DNA from: Enterobacter asburiae
GTDB lineage: Bacteria > Pseudomonadota > Gammaproteobacteria > Enterobacterales > Enterobacteriaceae
Assembly (NCBI RefSeq): GCF_008080435.1
Contig: NZ_VRKN01000005.1
Span: forward strand, 310,001 to 374,000
Direction of reading: 5' to 3'
DNA length: 64,000 nt
Below the pieces are notes generated by a model that worked only from the letters and a program-made list of their open reading frames with translations, was not told the DNA's origin and ran no database searches. Below, in pieces: positions 33,125 to 42,499 of this stretch (the first letter of the stretch is position 1; every line of letters begins with the position of its first letter). Position numbers and translations under genes: made by a program.

Positions 33125-33841
33125 TTAAGCGAAAAAGTGCGTCCAGAGCGCGGAGAGCGGCATGGCGAGCAGCAATGCGGGCAGCATGTTCACCACGGCA
33201 AACATCTTAATCCCACAGATGCGCAACCCGGTAGCCAGCAGCAGCAGGCCGCCGACGGCGGTGAAGTCTGCCATCATCGCCGGCGTGGTCAGCGGGAGAA
33301 TCAACGTGGCGCAGGTGGCGAGCGCGAGCTGAATAAGCAGCATCGGGACGCAAATCGCCGCGACGGCGACGCCAAGAGTGGTGGCGAAAATAGTGGCGGT
33401 GAAGAAATCAAGAAACGCTTTCGCAATCAATATGCTTGGGTCGCCCGTCATCCCTTCCTGCATCGAACCGAAAATCCCGGTGCCGCTGGCGCAAAACAGA
33501 ATGATGATGGCGACATAGTTTTGAATAAACGACTCGTGCGTGCCGTGTTTCGCCTTGCCGCCCGGTCGGGCAATCAGGTTTTTGGCTTTGCTCACCGCGC
33601 TGTTAATGCCTTTTTCCAGATAGCAAAATTCGCCAATCAGCGCGCCGAGCAGGGTGGCCAGCACCATCACCGGCAGGTTGGCGCATTTGATCACTAAAAG
33701 AATACCGATCCCTAACGATGCCAGGCCGAATATCGAGGGCATGGAGGTGCGAATACGCTCCGGCAACCGCTGGCTCAGTACGGCGCCGAGTACGCCGCCC
33801 AGCAATACGGCGCCTGCGTTAATAAATGGCCCGATAACCAA
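33125..33841 (-). CDS. yqgA: DUF554 membrane protein YqgA
   Basis: A 238-residue inner-membrane protein of the DUF554 family, matching E. coli YqgA through most of its length. The TTG start at 33841 is supported by AGGAG six bases upstream. About seven hydrophobic segments are visible, for example VLATLLGALIG, IILFCASGTGIFGSM and the C-terminal MLPALLLAMPLSALW. The transported substrate, if any, is unknown. It is divergent from speC, with 181 bases between the starts. Confidence 0.93.
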   Translation of the reverse strand: MVIGPFINAGAVLLGGVLGAVLSQRLPERIRTSMPSIFGLASLGIGILLVIKCANLPVMVLATLLGALIGEFCYLEKGINSAVSKAKNLIARPGGKAKHGTHESFIQNYVAIIILFCASGTGIFGSMQEGMTGDPSILIAKAFLDFFTATIFATTLGVAVAAICVPMLLIQLALATCATLILPLTTPAMMADFTAVGGLLLLATGLRICGIKMFAVVNMLPALLLAMPLSALWTHFFA

Positions 33842-34022
33842 AGTTAACTCCTGTTATTTAATCATTGATATTGCATTATTATGGCACGTCAGGGCTGCGC
33901 GGGCCTTAGCTTTGGGTGGTTTCGTGCATACTGATTCCTTCTTGCACCTCAAAATAAAAGGTGACATTATTGCGCGAATTTTCTCCTCCCTGTCTCACCG
34001 CTCGGTGAGGGTAACTGCGCCT

Positions 34023-36158
34023 ATGAAAACCATGAAAATTGCCGTCAGCCGCGAGCTGGTCTCCACCGTGTCTACGCACCGCGAAAAGGTGACGCTGGAC
34101 AGCACTGATTTTACCGATGTGGCGGCCGTCGTCATCACAGCAGCTGAAAGTCGCAGCGGCATTCTTGCACTGCTGAAACGCACGGGCTTTCATTTACCGG
34201 TGTTTATTTTCTCGCAGGAGCCAACGGACGTACCTGATGGCGCCACCGCGGTCATCTCGGGTAAAGCCCAGGAGTTTCTGGAACTGGAGAGTGCAGCCAA
34301 CCGTTATGAAGAGAACCTGCTGCCGCCCTTTTTCGACACCCTGAGCCAGTATGTGGAGATGGGTAACAGCACTTTCGCCTGTCCGGGCCACCAGCACGGG
34401 GCATTTTTCAAAAAACACCCGGCAGGGCGACAGTTCTATGATTTCTTCGGTGAGAACGTGTTTCGCGCCGACATGTGCAATGCCGACGTGAAGCTGGGCG
34501 ATCTGCTGATCCACGAAGGGTCCGCCAAGCACGCGCAAAAGTTCGCGGCAAAAGTGTTCAACGCGGATAAAACCTACTTCGTGCTGAACGGCACGTCAGC
34601 GGCCAACAAGGTGGTGACCAACGCGCTGCTGACCCGCGGCGACCTGGTGCTGTTCGACCGCAATAACCATAAATCTAACCACCACGGGGCGCTGATCCAG
34701 GCGGGCGCTACGCCGGTTTATCTTGAGGCCGCGCGTAACCCGTTTGGCTTTATTGGCGGGATTGACGATCACTGCTTTGACGATGCGTATCTGCGGGAAC
34801 TGATCCGCGAGGCGGCACCGGAGAAGGCCGACGAGGCGCGTCCGTTCCGTCTGGCGATCATTCAGCTTGGTACCTACGATGGGACGATCTACAACGCCCG
34901 TCAGGTGATCGACAAGATCGGCCATCTCTGCGACTACATCCTCTTTGATTCCGCCTGGGTGGGCTACGAGCAGTTTATTCCGATGATGGCGGAAACGTCC
35001 CCGCTGTTGCTGGAGCTGAACGAAAACGATCCGGGGATTTTTGTGACCCAGTCGGTGCACAAACAGCAGGCCGGGTTCTCACAAACGTCGCAGATCCATA
35101 AAAAGGATAACCACATTCGCGGTCAGGCGCGTTTCTGCCCGCACAAGCGGCTGAACAATGCTTTTATGCTGCATGCCTCCACCAGCCCGTTTTATCCGCT
35201 GTTTGCCGCGCTGGATGTGAATGCCAAGATCCACGAAGGTGAAAGCGGACGCAGGCTGTGGGCGGAGTGCGTCGAGCTGGGGATTGAAGCGCGTAAGGCG
35301 ATCATTGCCAACTGTCATATGATCAAACCGTTTATCCCACCGGTGGTGGCGGGGCGGCCGTGGCAGGATCATCCGACGCACGCTATCGCCAGCGAGCTGC
35401 GCTTCTTCAGCTTTGAGCCGGGGGCCAAATGGCACGGGTTTGAGGGCTATGCCCGCGAGCAGTACTTTGTCGACCCGTGCAAGCTCCTGCTGACCACGCC
35501 GGGTATCGATGCCGAAACCGGGGAATACACGGAATTCGGGATCCCGGCGACGATTCTGGCGCACTACCTGCGCGAAAACGGCATCGTGCCGGAGAAATGC
35601 GACCTTAACTCGATCCTGTTCCTGCTGACGCCTGCCGAAAGCAGCGAGAAGCTGGCGCAGCTGGTGGCGATGCTGGGGCAGTTTGAACAGCATATTGAAG
35701 ATGACACGCCGCTGGCGGACGTGCTGCCGACGATCTTCCAGAAATACCCGGTGCGCTACCGGGATTACACCCTCCGCCAGCTGTGCCAGGAGATGCACGA
35801 TCTCTACGTCAGCTTTGACGTGAAAGATCTGCAGAAGGCGATGTTCCGTAAGGAGAGCCTGCCTGAGGTGGTGATGAACCCGCAGGATGCAAACCGGGCC
35901 TATATTCGCGGAGAGGTGGAGCTGGTTCGCATACGGGATGCCGCAGGGCGCATTGCTGCTGAAGGGGCGCTGCCCTATCCGCCAGGCGTGCTGTGCGTGG
36001 TGCCGGGTGAAGTCTGGGGCGGGGCGGTACAGCGTTACTTCCTGGCGCTGGAGGAGGGCGTCAACCTGCTGCCGGGCTTCTCGCCGGAGCTGCAGGGGGT
36101 TTACAGCGAGAAGGATGCCGACGGGATTAAGCGGCTGTATGGGTATGTATTAAGGTAG
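34023..36158 (+). CDS. speC: Ornithine decarboxylase, constitutive (SpeC)
   Basis: A 711-residue PLP enzyme that makes putrescine from ornithine in the cytoplasm. Length is the same as in E. coli SpeC when started at the ATG at 34023 (KTMKIAVSREL); the frame stays open far upstream but that part overlaps yqgA on the other strand. The three domains are seen: the N-terminal wing, the PLP core with STFACPGHQHGAFFKKHP, and the active-site Lys in SVHKQQAGFSQT. The C-terminal domain ends in YGYVLR. It is followed directly by a palindromic repeat that separates it from the citrate island. Confidence 0.97.
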   Translation: MKTMKIAVSRELVSTVSTHREKVTLDSTDFTDVAAVVITAAESRSGILALLKRTGFHLPVFIFSQEPTDVPDGATAVISGKAQEFLELESAANRYEENLLPPFFDTLSQYVEMGNSTFACPGHQHGAFFKKHPAGRQFYDFFGENVFRADMCNADVKLGDLLIHEGSAKHAQKFAAKVFNADKTYFVLNGTSAANKVVTNALLTRGDLVLFDRNNHKSNHHGALIQAGATPVYLEAARNPFGFIGGIDDHCFDDAYLRELIREAAPEKADEARPFRLAIIQLGTYDGTIYNARQVIDKIGHLCDYILFDSAWVGYEQFIPMMAETSPLLLELNENDPGIFVTQSVHKQQAGFSQTSQIHKKDNHIRGQARFCPHKRLNNAFMLHASTSPFYPLFAALDVNAKIHEGESGRRLWAECVELGIEARKAIIANCHMIKPFIPPVVAGRPWQDHPTHAIASELRFFSFEPGAKWHGFEGYAREQYFVDPCKLLLTTPGIDAETGEYTEFGIPATILAHYLRENGIVPEKCDLNSILFLLTPAESSEKLAQLVAMLGQFEQHIEDDTPLADVLPTIFQKYPVRYRDYTLRQLCQEMHDLYVSFDVKDLQKAMFRKESLPEVVMNPQDANRAYIRGEVELVRIRDAAGRIAAEGALPYPPGVLCVVPGEVWGGAVQRYFLALEEGVNLLPGFSPELQGVYSEKDADGIKRLYGYVLR

Positions 36159-36160
36159 AC

Positions 36161-36255
36161 CCCCTCACCCTAACCCTCTCCCCAAAGGGGAGAGGGGATT
36201 GCACGGAGCCGTCTTTTCACCCTCGCCCCTTTGGGGAGAGGGCCGGGGTGAGGGG
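36161..36255. repeat. GC-rich palindromic repeat (CCCTCACCCTAACCCTCTCCC family), copy 1
   Basis: About 95 bases built of CCCCTCACCCTAACCCTCTC, a short stem with CCAAAGGGGAG, a unique middle, and the reverse complement GAGAGGGCCGGGGTGAGGGG. The whole can fold into a long hairpin. Two more copies with the same CCCTCACCCTAACCCTCTCC core occur at 47755 and 52352. It lies between convergent speC and citB and may act as a two-way terminator. Confidence 0.88.
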
Positions 36256-36257
36256 AG

Positions 36258-36950
36258 TTAAGCCGCACTACGCTTGTACATCCTCCTTGGATGCCCAATC
36301 TTGCCGTACAGCATCTCCACCGTCAGAAAACCCGCCTCTACGCAGTGCTCCAGATAGCGCCGGGTGGTGGTTTTGCTTAATCCCGTTTCGCTCACCACTT
36401 CATCCACGGTAAAGCAGTGCGTTGCCTTGTCGTTGAACAGCGTCTGCACTCGCGCCAGCGTATTTTCCTCAATGCCTTTGCTGCCGTTATCCTGACGGTA
36501 GTTTTTCGCCTGTAGCTGATACAGCGAATCCACGTTCTGCTGGTCGACAATCTTCCAGACCCGCTGCTGTTCGGCAAACTGCACAAACCGCTCCAGCGAC
36601 TGGCTGAGCCGCTTCCAGGAGACGGGTTTGAGGATATAGTCGAAAGCGCCGTTGCGAATCGCCTGGCTGCAGGTGTCCATATCGCTGGCGGCGGTAATAA
36701 AAATCACCGAGCAGTTGGCGCGGGCCAGCATGGGGTTATTGATAAGCGAGATACCTTTGCCGTCCGGCAGATAGTTATCCAGCAGCATCAGCTGCGGCTG
36801 TTTGCTTTCAAGTTCTGCCTGGGCCGCAGCCAGCGACGAGGCAATGCCCACCAGCCTCAGACGCGGATGTTTGCCTATCAGCTCCGCGTGCAGTTGCGCC
36901 AGTTCGTTCTCGTCTTCAACAATCAGTACGTCGATAAGTTCATGTTGCAT
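36258..36950 (-). CDS. citB: Response regulator CitB (DpiA family)
   Basis: A 230-residue response regulator started at the ATG at 36950 (MQHELIDVLIVEDEN); the open frame extends upstream inside citA but lacks family features. The receiver has acidic residues in IVEDEN, the phosphoacceptor Asp in LMLLDNYLPDGKG, and the conserved Lys in YILKPV. The C-terminal domain has a helix-turn-helix with ETGLSKTTTRRYLEHCV as in CitB. It overlaps the end of citA by 11 bases, so the pair is coupled. It should activate the divergent citrate genes when CitA senses citrate without oxygen, as known for this family. Confidence 0.92.
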   Translation of the reverse strand: MQHELIDVLIVEDENELAQLHAELIGKHPRLRLVGIASSLAAAQAELESKQPQLMLLDNYLPDGKGISLINNPMLARANCSVIFITAASDMDTCSQAIRNGAFDYILKPVSWKRLSQSLERFVQFAEQQRVWKIVDQQNVDSLYQLQAKNYRQDNGSKGIEENTLARVQTLFNDKATHCFTVDEVVSETGLSKTTTRRYLEHCVEAGFLTVEMLYGKIGHPRRMYKRSAA

Positions 36951-38565
36951 AGTCGGTGTCTTCCAGTTGCCGGGCGGTTCCCGTGGCCGGGATAAACAAG
37001 GAGAAAATGGCGCCGCGCGGGGTATTATCGGCAACTTCTATCGCGCCGCCAGCCTGTGTGACATAGCTTTCGATCAGATACAGGCCAATCCCATGATCGC
37101 CGCGCGTTTTGGTGGTAATACCGCGTTCAAAGATCCGGTCACGGATCGCCGGTGTAATGCCAACGCCCTGGTCGGCCACTTCAATAATCAGCTCCTGTTC
37201 GCTGAGTTTTATCAGCACTTCTACCGGCGCATGGGGAAGCGGCGATCGCTGAGTCGCTTCGATGGCGTTATCCAGCAGGTTGCCAATAATCGAAATCAGC
37301 TCTTGCTCTCCAAGGGGCAGGAACGGTCTGTCCAGCCGACAGGCCGGGTCGAAACTGAGCTCGACGCCTTTCTCCCGCGCGCGGGCGGCTTTCCCCAGCA
37401 GCAGACCGCACAGGGTCGGGGAGCAAAAGCGCGAAGAGATAAAGTCCAGTAGCTCCTGGGCATGTTCTGATTGCGCCTGAATGTAGCCAATGGCTTCCTC
37501 ATAGCGGCCCATATGCAGCAGGCCGGAGAGGGTCGTCATCCTGTTTAACTGCTCATGACGCATAATACGCAGGTTATCGACATAGCGTTTTACCTGGCTG
37601 AGCTGGGCGCTCAGCGAGTCGATCTCGTTGCGATCGCGGAAGGTGATCACCCAGCCCTGCAGCGAGCCCTCAAGCATGATGTGCACCCGGCTGGCAATCA
37701 CCGTGAGATCGTTAAAACGGCAAATCTCGTCATGGGTATCTTTCGCCAGCATCGTCTGCGTGTCGAAGAACGGGACCGGCTCGATCACCTGGCTTATCAG
37801 CTGTCCGCGAAGTTCACGGGCCGGCTGGCTCAGACCCAGCAGTTTGCGCGCCGCCTGGTTGATGACTTCAATCCGCCGCCGATCGTCAATGGCAATCACT
37901 CCTTCATAAATAGACTCCATCATCGCCTTCTGCTGGCGCACCAGCAGGCCGATCTCTCGCGGCTCAAGGGAGAAGATCTGCTTCTTGATGCTGCGGGTAA
38001 AGAACCAGGAGAAGATAAAGAGAGCGATCAGCAGCAGCACGGCGGCAATCAGGATATTGACCACTTTACTGACGGTAATGGTATCAAGGTAGCTGGTGAG
38101 ATAGCCTACCGAAACAATGCCGACCACCTGTCCGGCCGCGTTGAAGATGGGCGCTTTACTGCGCAGCGAAATGCCCAACCCGCCTTTGCGAATGGTGGTG
38201 GTGCTTTTACCCTGCAAAACGGCTTCATTGTCTCCGCCAACCAGGGTCGTGCCCACTCTGTCGGCGAAGACGGAGTGAAAAAGATGCTGCCCCTTATTAT
38301 CACCAATCACAATAAAGCTGGCGTCACTGTGCGCAGAAATTTTCTGCATAAAATCATGGATGGCGTTGATATTCTTTTGTTCAACTTCATTACGCAATGT
38401 CGGAATAAGCGCAATCTCTTCAGCCTGTATTTTGGCTCGCGTACTCATTTCCTGATAAAGCTGTTTCCCGACGTCGGCATAATAATATCCGCCCAGTAGC
38501 GCAAAAAGTACTGAGAAAAAGGCAACCAGCGAAATAAACAACTTGATCTGGAAAGAGACTTTCAT
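36940..38565 (-). CDS. citA: Citrate sensor histidine kinase CitA (DpiB family)
   Basis: A 541-residue membrane kinase. The ATG at 38565 gives the family N-terminus MKVSFQIKLFISLV. Order of parts: first membrane helix at 8-28, periplasmic PAS domain with SFIVIGDNKGQHLFHSVFAD and the citrate-pocket-like GKSTTTIRKGGLGISLRSKA, second membrane helix (ILIAAVLLLIALFIFSWFF), cytoplasmic PAS (SIYEGVIAIDDRRRI), the H-box RHEQLNRMTTLSGLL, and an ATPase domain with NLLDNAIEAT and DHGIGLYLI. It lies upstream of citB. It is close to CitA of Klebsiella and its paralogue groups; citrate is the expected ligand. Confidence 0.93.
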   Translation of the reverse strand: MKVSFQIKLFISLVAFFSVLFALLGGYYYADVGKQLYQEMSTRAKIQAEEIALIPTLRNEVEQKNINAIHDFMQKISAHSDASFIVIGDNKGQHLFHSVFADRVGTTLVGGDNEAVLQGKSTTTIRKGGLGISLRSKAPIFNAAGQVVGIVSVGYLTSYLDTITVSKVVNILIAAVLLLIALFIFSWFFTRSIKKQIFSLEPREIGLLVRQQKAMMESIYEGVIAIDDRRRIEVINQAARKLLGLSQPARELRGQLISQVIEPVPFFDTQTMLAKDTHDEICRFNDLTVIASRVHIMLEGSLQGWVITFRDRNEIDSLSAQLSQVKRYVDNLRIMRHEQLNRMTTLSGLLHMGRYEEAIGYIQAQSEHAQELLDFISSRFCSPTLCGLLLGKAARAREKGVELSFDPACRLDRPFLPLGEQELISIIGNLLDNAIEATQRSPLPHAPVEVLIKLSEQELIIEVADQGVGITPAIRDRIFERGITTKTRGDHGIGLYLIESYVTQAGGAIEVADNTPRGAIFSLFIPATGTARQLEDTDYAT

Positions 38566-38910
38566 AACTATCACGCGAGGTAGCAGCAAAGATCGCCAAT
38601 ATATCATCTTTTTTCGCGCGGACGCCCGTTTTGCCGAAAACTTGTGATCCCTTGCACAGCGGGCGCTGTAAAAGAGTTATCCTAAAGGCTAACGTGCTTC
38701 TGGCTGCACAAACAAATGTTATTTGTTTGTTCAATTCGGAAAAGAAACCATAAAAACCACGGCAATAAATAAGGTATAAATCACATTAAATAAAAGAAAC
38801 CATTAAAACCATAGCTGCCATTAAAACTTCGCTTTTAATATGCCATCCCTCACATAAAGTAAGCCTTTGTGACTCTAAGCTGAACGCACAAAATAACCAA
38901 GGGGCTTATT
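38566..38910. promoter_or_regulatory. Divergent citA / transporter control region
   Basis: A 345-base AT-rich gap between the divergent genes. It contains an almost perfect direct repeat, AAAGAAACCATAAAAACCA at 38741 and AAAGAAACCATTAAAACCA at 38793 (one mismatch, 52 bases apart), and a perfect inverted repeat, AAACAAAT and ATTTGTTT around GTT, at 38710-38728. These are the best candidates for CitB or other regulator sites. The ribosome-binding site AAGGGG precedes the transporter start. Confidence 0.65.
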
Positions 38911-40272
38911 ATGAGCACAACTGACGATTCTTTCTCTGTTACCCACGACCCGATTGAAATTCAGCGGCCTTCGCTCAAAGAGCGCTGGTGGCATATTATG
39001 GATACCTGGAAAATCGGGATTATTCCTCTGCCGCTGTTCGTTCTGGCGGGTGTGTTGATTGCGATTGATTGCCTGGGCGGAAAACTGCCGAGTGACATCG
39101 TGGTGATGGTGGCAACGCTGGCGTTCTTCGGCTTTGCCTGCGGCGAGTTTGGTAAACGCCTGCCGATTGTCGGCAAGCTCGGCGCGGCGGCGATTTGCGC
39201 CACCTTTATCCCTTCCGCGCTGGTCTACTATGGCCTGCTGCCGGACGTGGTGGTCGAGTCCACCACCAAATTCTACAAATCCACCAACATTCTCTACCTC
39301 TATATCTGCTGCATTATCGTCGGCAGCATCATGAGCATGAACCGCACGGTGCTGATTCAGGGCTTCCTGCGCATCTTCTTCCCGATGCTGTGCGGTGAAA
39401 TTGTCGGCATGATTGTCGGCATGGGCGTGGGTATGGCGCTGGGTCTTGAGCCATTCCAGATCTTCTTCTTTATCATTCTGCCGATTATGGCGGGCGGCGT
39501 CGGGGAAGGGGCAATCCCGCTTTCCATCGGCTATGCCACCCTGCTGCACATGGACCAGGGCGTGGCGCTCGGCCGCGTGCTGCCGATGGTGATGCTCGGC
39601 GGTCTGACGGCAATCATCATCTCCGGCTGTCTGAACCAGCTCGGTAAACGCTACCCGCACCTGACCGGTGAAGGTCAGCTGATGCCTAACCGCGCGAATG
39701 CCGATACCACCGTCTCTCAGCCAGCGTTCTCCGGCAAAGCGGACGTCACCACTATCGCCTCTGGCGCGCTGCTGGCGGTGCTGCTCTACATGCTGGGCAT
39801 GCTCGGCCACAAGCTTATTGGCCTGCCTGCCCCGGTTGGCATGCTGTTTATGGCGGTGCTGGTGAAGCTCTGCAACGGCGCCTCTCCACGCCTGCTGGAA
39901 GGCTCTCAGGTAGTGTACAAATTCTTCCAGACTTCAGTGACCTACCCAATCCTCTTCGCCGTCGGCGTGGCCATCACCCCGTGGCATGAACTGGTGGCGG
40001 CGTTCACCATCAGCAACCTGCTGGTGATTGTCAGTACCGTTTCTGCACTGGTGGCGACCGGCTTCTTCGTCGGTAAAAAGATTGGTATGCACCCGATTGA
40101 TGTCGCCATCGTCTCCTGCTGCCAGAGTGGACAGGGCGGTACCGGCGACGTGGCGATCCTGACCGCAGGCAACCGCATGAGCCTGATGCCGTTCGCCCAG
40201 ATTGCTACCCGTATCGGTGGGGCGATTAACGTCTCTATCTCACTGCTGATTCTGGGCAACTTCCTCGTTTAA
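38911..40272 (+). CDS. 2-hydroxycarboxylate (citrate) transporter
   Basis: A 453-residue membrane protein of the 2HCT family (CitS, CitP, CitW, MaeN). Eleven or so hydrophobic segments are seen. The two reentrant-loop motifs are present: GGVGEGAIPLS and SGQGGTGDVAIL, together with the Arg in ATRIGGAINVS, the substrate-binding Arg position. It differs from Klebsiella CitS at these motifs and may be nearer CitW, which exchanges citrate for acetate. It heads the citrate operon and is divergent from citA. It probably brings in citrate for the lyase; whether by sodium symport or acetate exchange is not decided. Confidence 0.9.
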   Translation: MSTTDDSFSVTHDPIEIQRPSLKERWWHIMDTWKIGIIPLPLFVLAGVLIAIDCLGGKLPSDIVVMVATLAFFGFACGEFGKRLPIVGKLGAAAICATFIPSALVYYGLLPDVVVESTTKFYKSTNILYLYICCIIVGSIMSMNRTVLIQGFLRIFFPMLCGEIVGMIVGMGVGMALGLEPFQIFFFIILPIMAGGVGEGAIPLSIGYATLLHMDQGVALGRVLPMVMLGGLTAIIISGCLNQLGKRYPHLTGEGQLMPNRANADTTVSQPAFSGKADVTTIASGALLAVLLYMLGMLGHKLIGLPAPVGMLFMAVLVKLCNGASPRLLEGSQVVYKFFQTSVTYPILFAVGVAITPWHELVAAFTISNLLVIVSTVSALVATGFFVGKKIGMHPIDVAIVSCCQSGQGGTGDVAILTAGNRMSLMPFAQIATRIGGAINVSISLLILGNFLV

Positions 40273-40289
40273 GTTTTCAGGAAAGAACA

Positions 40290-41153
40290 ATGAAACTCGC
40301 AAGCTTTTTATACCAGGGAAAACGCAGCTACGGCATCGTCCAGGCCGACGGCGTGATTGATTTAGGTCGCCGTCTCGGCGACCGCTACAGCGACCTCAAG
40401 GCGCTGCTGCAGGGCAACGGGCTGGCGCTGGCCACCCGTTACCTGAACGACGCCGTGGACGTGCCGCTGAGCGCCATCACCTTCTTACCGGTGATTGTGC
40501 AGCCGGAAAAAATCCTCTGCGTGGGCATGAACTACGCCGACAAGCGCAAGGAGTTTGATCAGCACAACCCGGCCCCGACGCTGTTTGTGCGCTTCCCGGA
40601 TTCACAGACCGGCCACAACGAACCGGTGCTGAAACCGCGCCACTCCAGCGAGTTCGACTACGAAGGCGAGCTGGCGGTGATCATCGGCAAAGGCGGGGAG
40701 AACATCAGCCGCGACGACGCGCTGCGCCACGTGGCAGGTTACAGCTGCTATATGGACGGCTCCGCCCGCGACTGGCAGCACACCTGGTTTACCGCCGGTA
40801 AAAACTGGCGTCAGACCGGGGCGTTTGGCCCGTGGATGGCGACGGCGGATGAGATCCCGGATCCGCACCAGCTGGCTATCCGCACCTGGCTGAACGGGCG
40901 CATGGTGCAGGAAGACAACACCAGCAGCATGATCCACAAGGTTGCGGAGCTGATCGAGTACATCAGCACCTTTACCCGCTTAAGCCCGGGCGACGTGATC
41001 ATCACCGGATCCCCGGGCGGGGTGGGTAAAAAGCGTAACCCGCCGCTGTTTATGAAAGAGGGCGATCGCATTGAGGTGGAGATCGAGCATATCGGTCATC
41101 TGAGCAACGTGATCGTGGAAGCGCCAGCCGTCGGGCTTGCGGCAGCACATTAA
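40290..41153 (+). CDS. Fumarylacetoacetate-hydrolase-family enzyme in the citrate operon
   Basis: A 287-residue FAH-superfamily protein. Typical marks are KILCVGMNYADKRKE, PTLFVRFPDS, the metal-site segment FDYEGELAVIIGKGGENIS, and the C-terminal SPGDVIITGSPGGVGKKRNP. Members hydrolyse, decarboxylate or tautomerise 2-oxo acids; the FAHD1 branch decarboxylates oxaloacetate. It lies 17 bases after the transporter and 13 before citC, where CitS-type clusters carry the sodium-pumping oxaloacetate decarboxylase. A role on oxaloacetate made by citrate lyase is my inference. Ureidoglycolate lyase-type or catechol-pathway activity is possible but does not fit the neighbours. Confidence 0.88.
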   Translation: MKLASFLYQGKRSYGIVQADGVIDLGRRLGDRYSDLKALLQGNGLALATRYLNDAVDVPLSAITFLPVIVQPEKILCVGMNYADKRKEFDQHNPAPTLFVRFPDSQTGHNEPVLKPRHSSEFDYEGELAVIIGKGGENISRDDALRHVAGYSCYMDGSARDWQHTWFTAGKNWRQTGAFGPWMATADEIPDPHQLAIRTWLNGRMVQEDNTSSMIHKVAELIEYISTFTRLSPGDVIITGSPGGVGKKRNPPLFMKEGDRIEVEIEHIGHLSNVIVEAPAVGLAAAH

Positions 41154-41166
41154 GTAAGGCGACAGC

Positions 41167-42189
41167 ATGCAATCGCAACCCATCGATTTTCGCCACACCC
41201 TCGTGGCGAAACACCCGGAACGCTTAAGCCAGATCCGTTACCTGCTGGCAGACAGCGGCCTTGGCCTGGACAACGACATCACGCTGTTTGTCGAAGCCTG
41301 GTCCGGTTCGCAGCTGGTGGGTTGCGCAGGGCTTGCTGCCAACGTCATCAAATGCGTGGCGGTCAACGAACAGCTTCGCGGCGAGAATCTCAGCGCGCGG
41401 CTGCTGGCAGAGGTGGAAAATGCGGCGCTGGAGCGCGGCCATTTTCACCTCTTCCTCTGCACCCGTCCGTGCAACCGGGAGCGCTTTGCCCGCAGCGGCT
41501 TCTGGCCGATTGCTCAGAGCGGGAACAACGCGGTGCTGATGGAGAACACCCCGCAGGGGATCGAACGCTACTGCCGTTCCCTGCGCGCGACGCGCAAGTG
41601 CGGGGAGAACATTGGCGCGATAGTGATGAACGCCAATCCGTTCACCCTCGGCCACCGCCATCTGGTGGAGCAGGCGGCGCAGCGGTGCGACGCCCTGCAT
41701 CTGTTCGTGGTGCGTGAAGACGCCTCGTTCTTCCCGTTCAGCGCGCGCCTTGAGATGGTGCGCGCGGGCGTGGCGCATCTGCCGAACGTGGTGGTGCATG
41801 AAGGCTCGCAGTACATCATCTCCCGCGCCACCTTCCCGGCCTACTTCCTGAAGGAGACCGGCAAAGTGCAGCAGGCGTGGAGCGAGATTGATGTGCTGAT
41901 TTTCCGGGACTTCATCGCCCCGGCGCTCGGCATTACGCACCGCTTCATCGGCTCGGAGCCGTTTTGCGATATCACCCGCCAGTACAACCAGACGCTGCAC
42001 GACCTGCTGGCCTCGCATATCGAAGTGGTGGAAATGCCGCGCATCAAGGCCACCGGCAACGCCATATCAGCGTCGGAAGTGCGCCGCTTACTGAAGACAC
42101 AGCAGTTTTCCCGGATCCGGGAGATTGTCCCGGACTCCACCTTCGCGCATCTCGAAACGCATTACCGTGCGAGTGCGGAAGTCGCTTAA
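41167..42189 (+). CDS. citC: [Citrate lyase] ligase CitC
   Basis: A 340-residue enzyme that acetylates the thiol of the citrate lyase prosthetic group with ATP and acetate, activating the lyase. The N-terminal part is GNAT-like (VNEQLRGENLSARLL). The second half is a nucleotidyltransferase domain with MNANPFTLGHRHLVEQAA, containing the TxGH-type motif, and the ISASEVRRLLK ending. Length equals the family. It starts the citCDEFXG run, 16 bases ahead of citD. Confidence 0.95.
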   Translation: MQSQPIDFRHTLVAKHPERLSQIRYLLADSGLGLDNDITLFVEAWSGSQLVGCAGLAANVIKCVAVNEQLRGENLSARLLAEVENAALERGHFHLFLCTRPCNRERFARSGFWPIAQSGNNAVLMENTPQGIERYCRSLRATRKCGENIGAIVMNANPFTLGHRHLVEQAAQRCDALHLFVVREDASFFPFSARLEMVRAGVAHLPNVVVHEGSQYIISRATFPAYFLKETGKVQQAWSEIDVLIFRDFIAPALGITHRFIGSEPFCDITRQYNQTLHDLLASHIEVVEMPRIKATGNAISASEVRRLLKTQQFSRIREIVPDSTFAHLETHYRASAEVA

Positions 42190-42205
42190 CTACCAGGAAT
42201 TTATC

Positions 42206-42499
42206 ATGAAAATTATAAGGGAGGCGCTGGCCGGAACGCAGGAGTCCAGCGACCTGATGGTGAAAATCGCTCCCGCTCACGGCGAGCTGGAGATAGTCAT
42301 CCACAGTGAAGTGATTAAGCAGTTTGGCGAGCAAATTCGCCAGGTGGTCAACGACACATTGCGCGCCATGAACGTGCACCAGGGACTTATCATTATTGAA
42401 GACAAAGGGGCGCTGGACTGTGTGATCCGCGCCCGCCTGCAAAGCGCGCTGATGCGTGCCGCCGATGAACAGGCCATCAACTGGGGGGCGCTGAAATGA
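42206..42499 (+). CDS. citD: Citrate lyase acyl carrier subunit CitD
   Basis: A 97-residue acyl carrier protein (gamma subunit). Ser14 in GTQESSD is the attachment site for the 2'-(5''-phosphoribosyl)-3'-dephospho-CoA group. The chosen ATG at 42206 has CAGGAA upstream and gives the family length; the frame is open further upstream within citC. Its stop overlaps the citE start (ATGA). Confidence 0.95.
   Translation: MKIIREALAGTQESSDLMVKIAPAHGELEIVIHSEVIKQFGEQIRQVVNDTLRAMNVHQGLIIIEDKGALDCVIRARLQSALMRAADEQAINWGALK

Noticed and set aside
33137..33697. A 186-codon rightward frame opposite yqgA
   Set aside because: It lies under yqgA, is rich in Gly, Gln, Arg and Asn, and lacks a plausible start region.
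33654..34022. N-terminal extension of speC
   Set aside because: The upstream 123 codons overlap yqgA on the other strand and do not match SpeC; starting at 34023 gives the exact E. coli length of 711 residues.
38875..39810. A 311-codon leftward frame opposite the 2HCT transporter
   Set aside because: Biased His/Gln/Asp composition, no family features, fully covered by the transporter gene.
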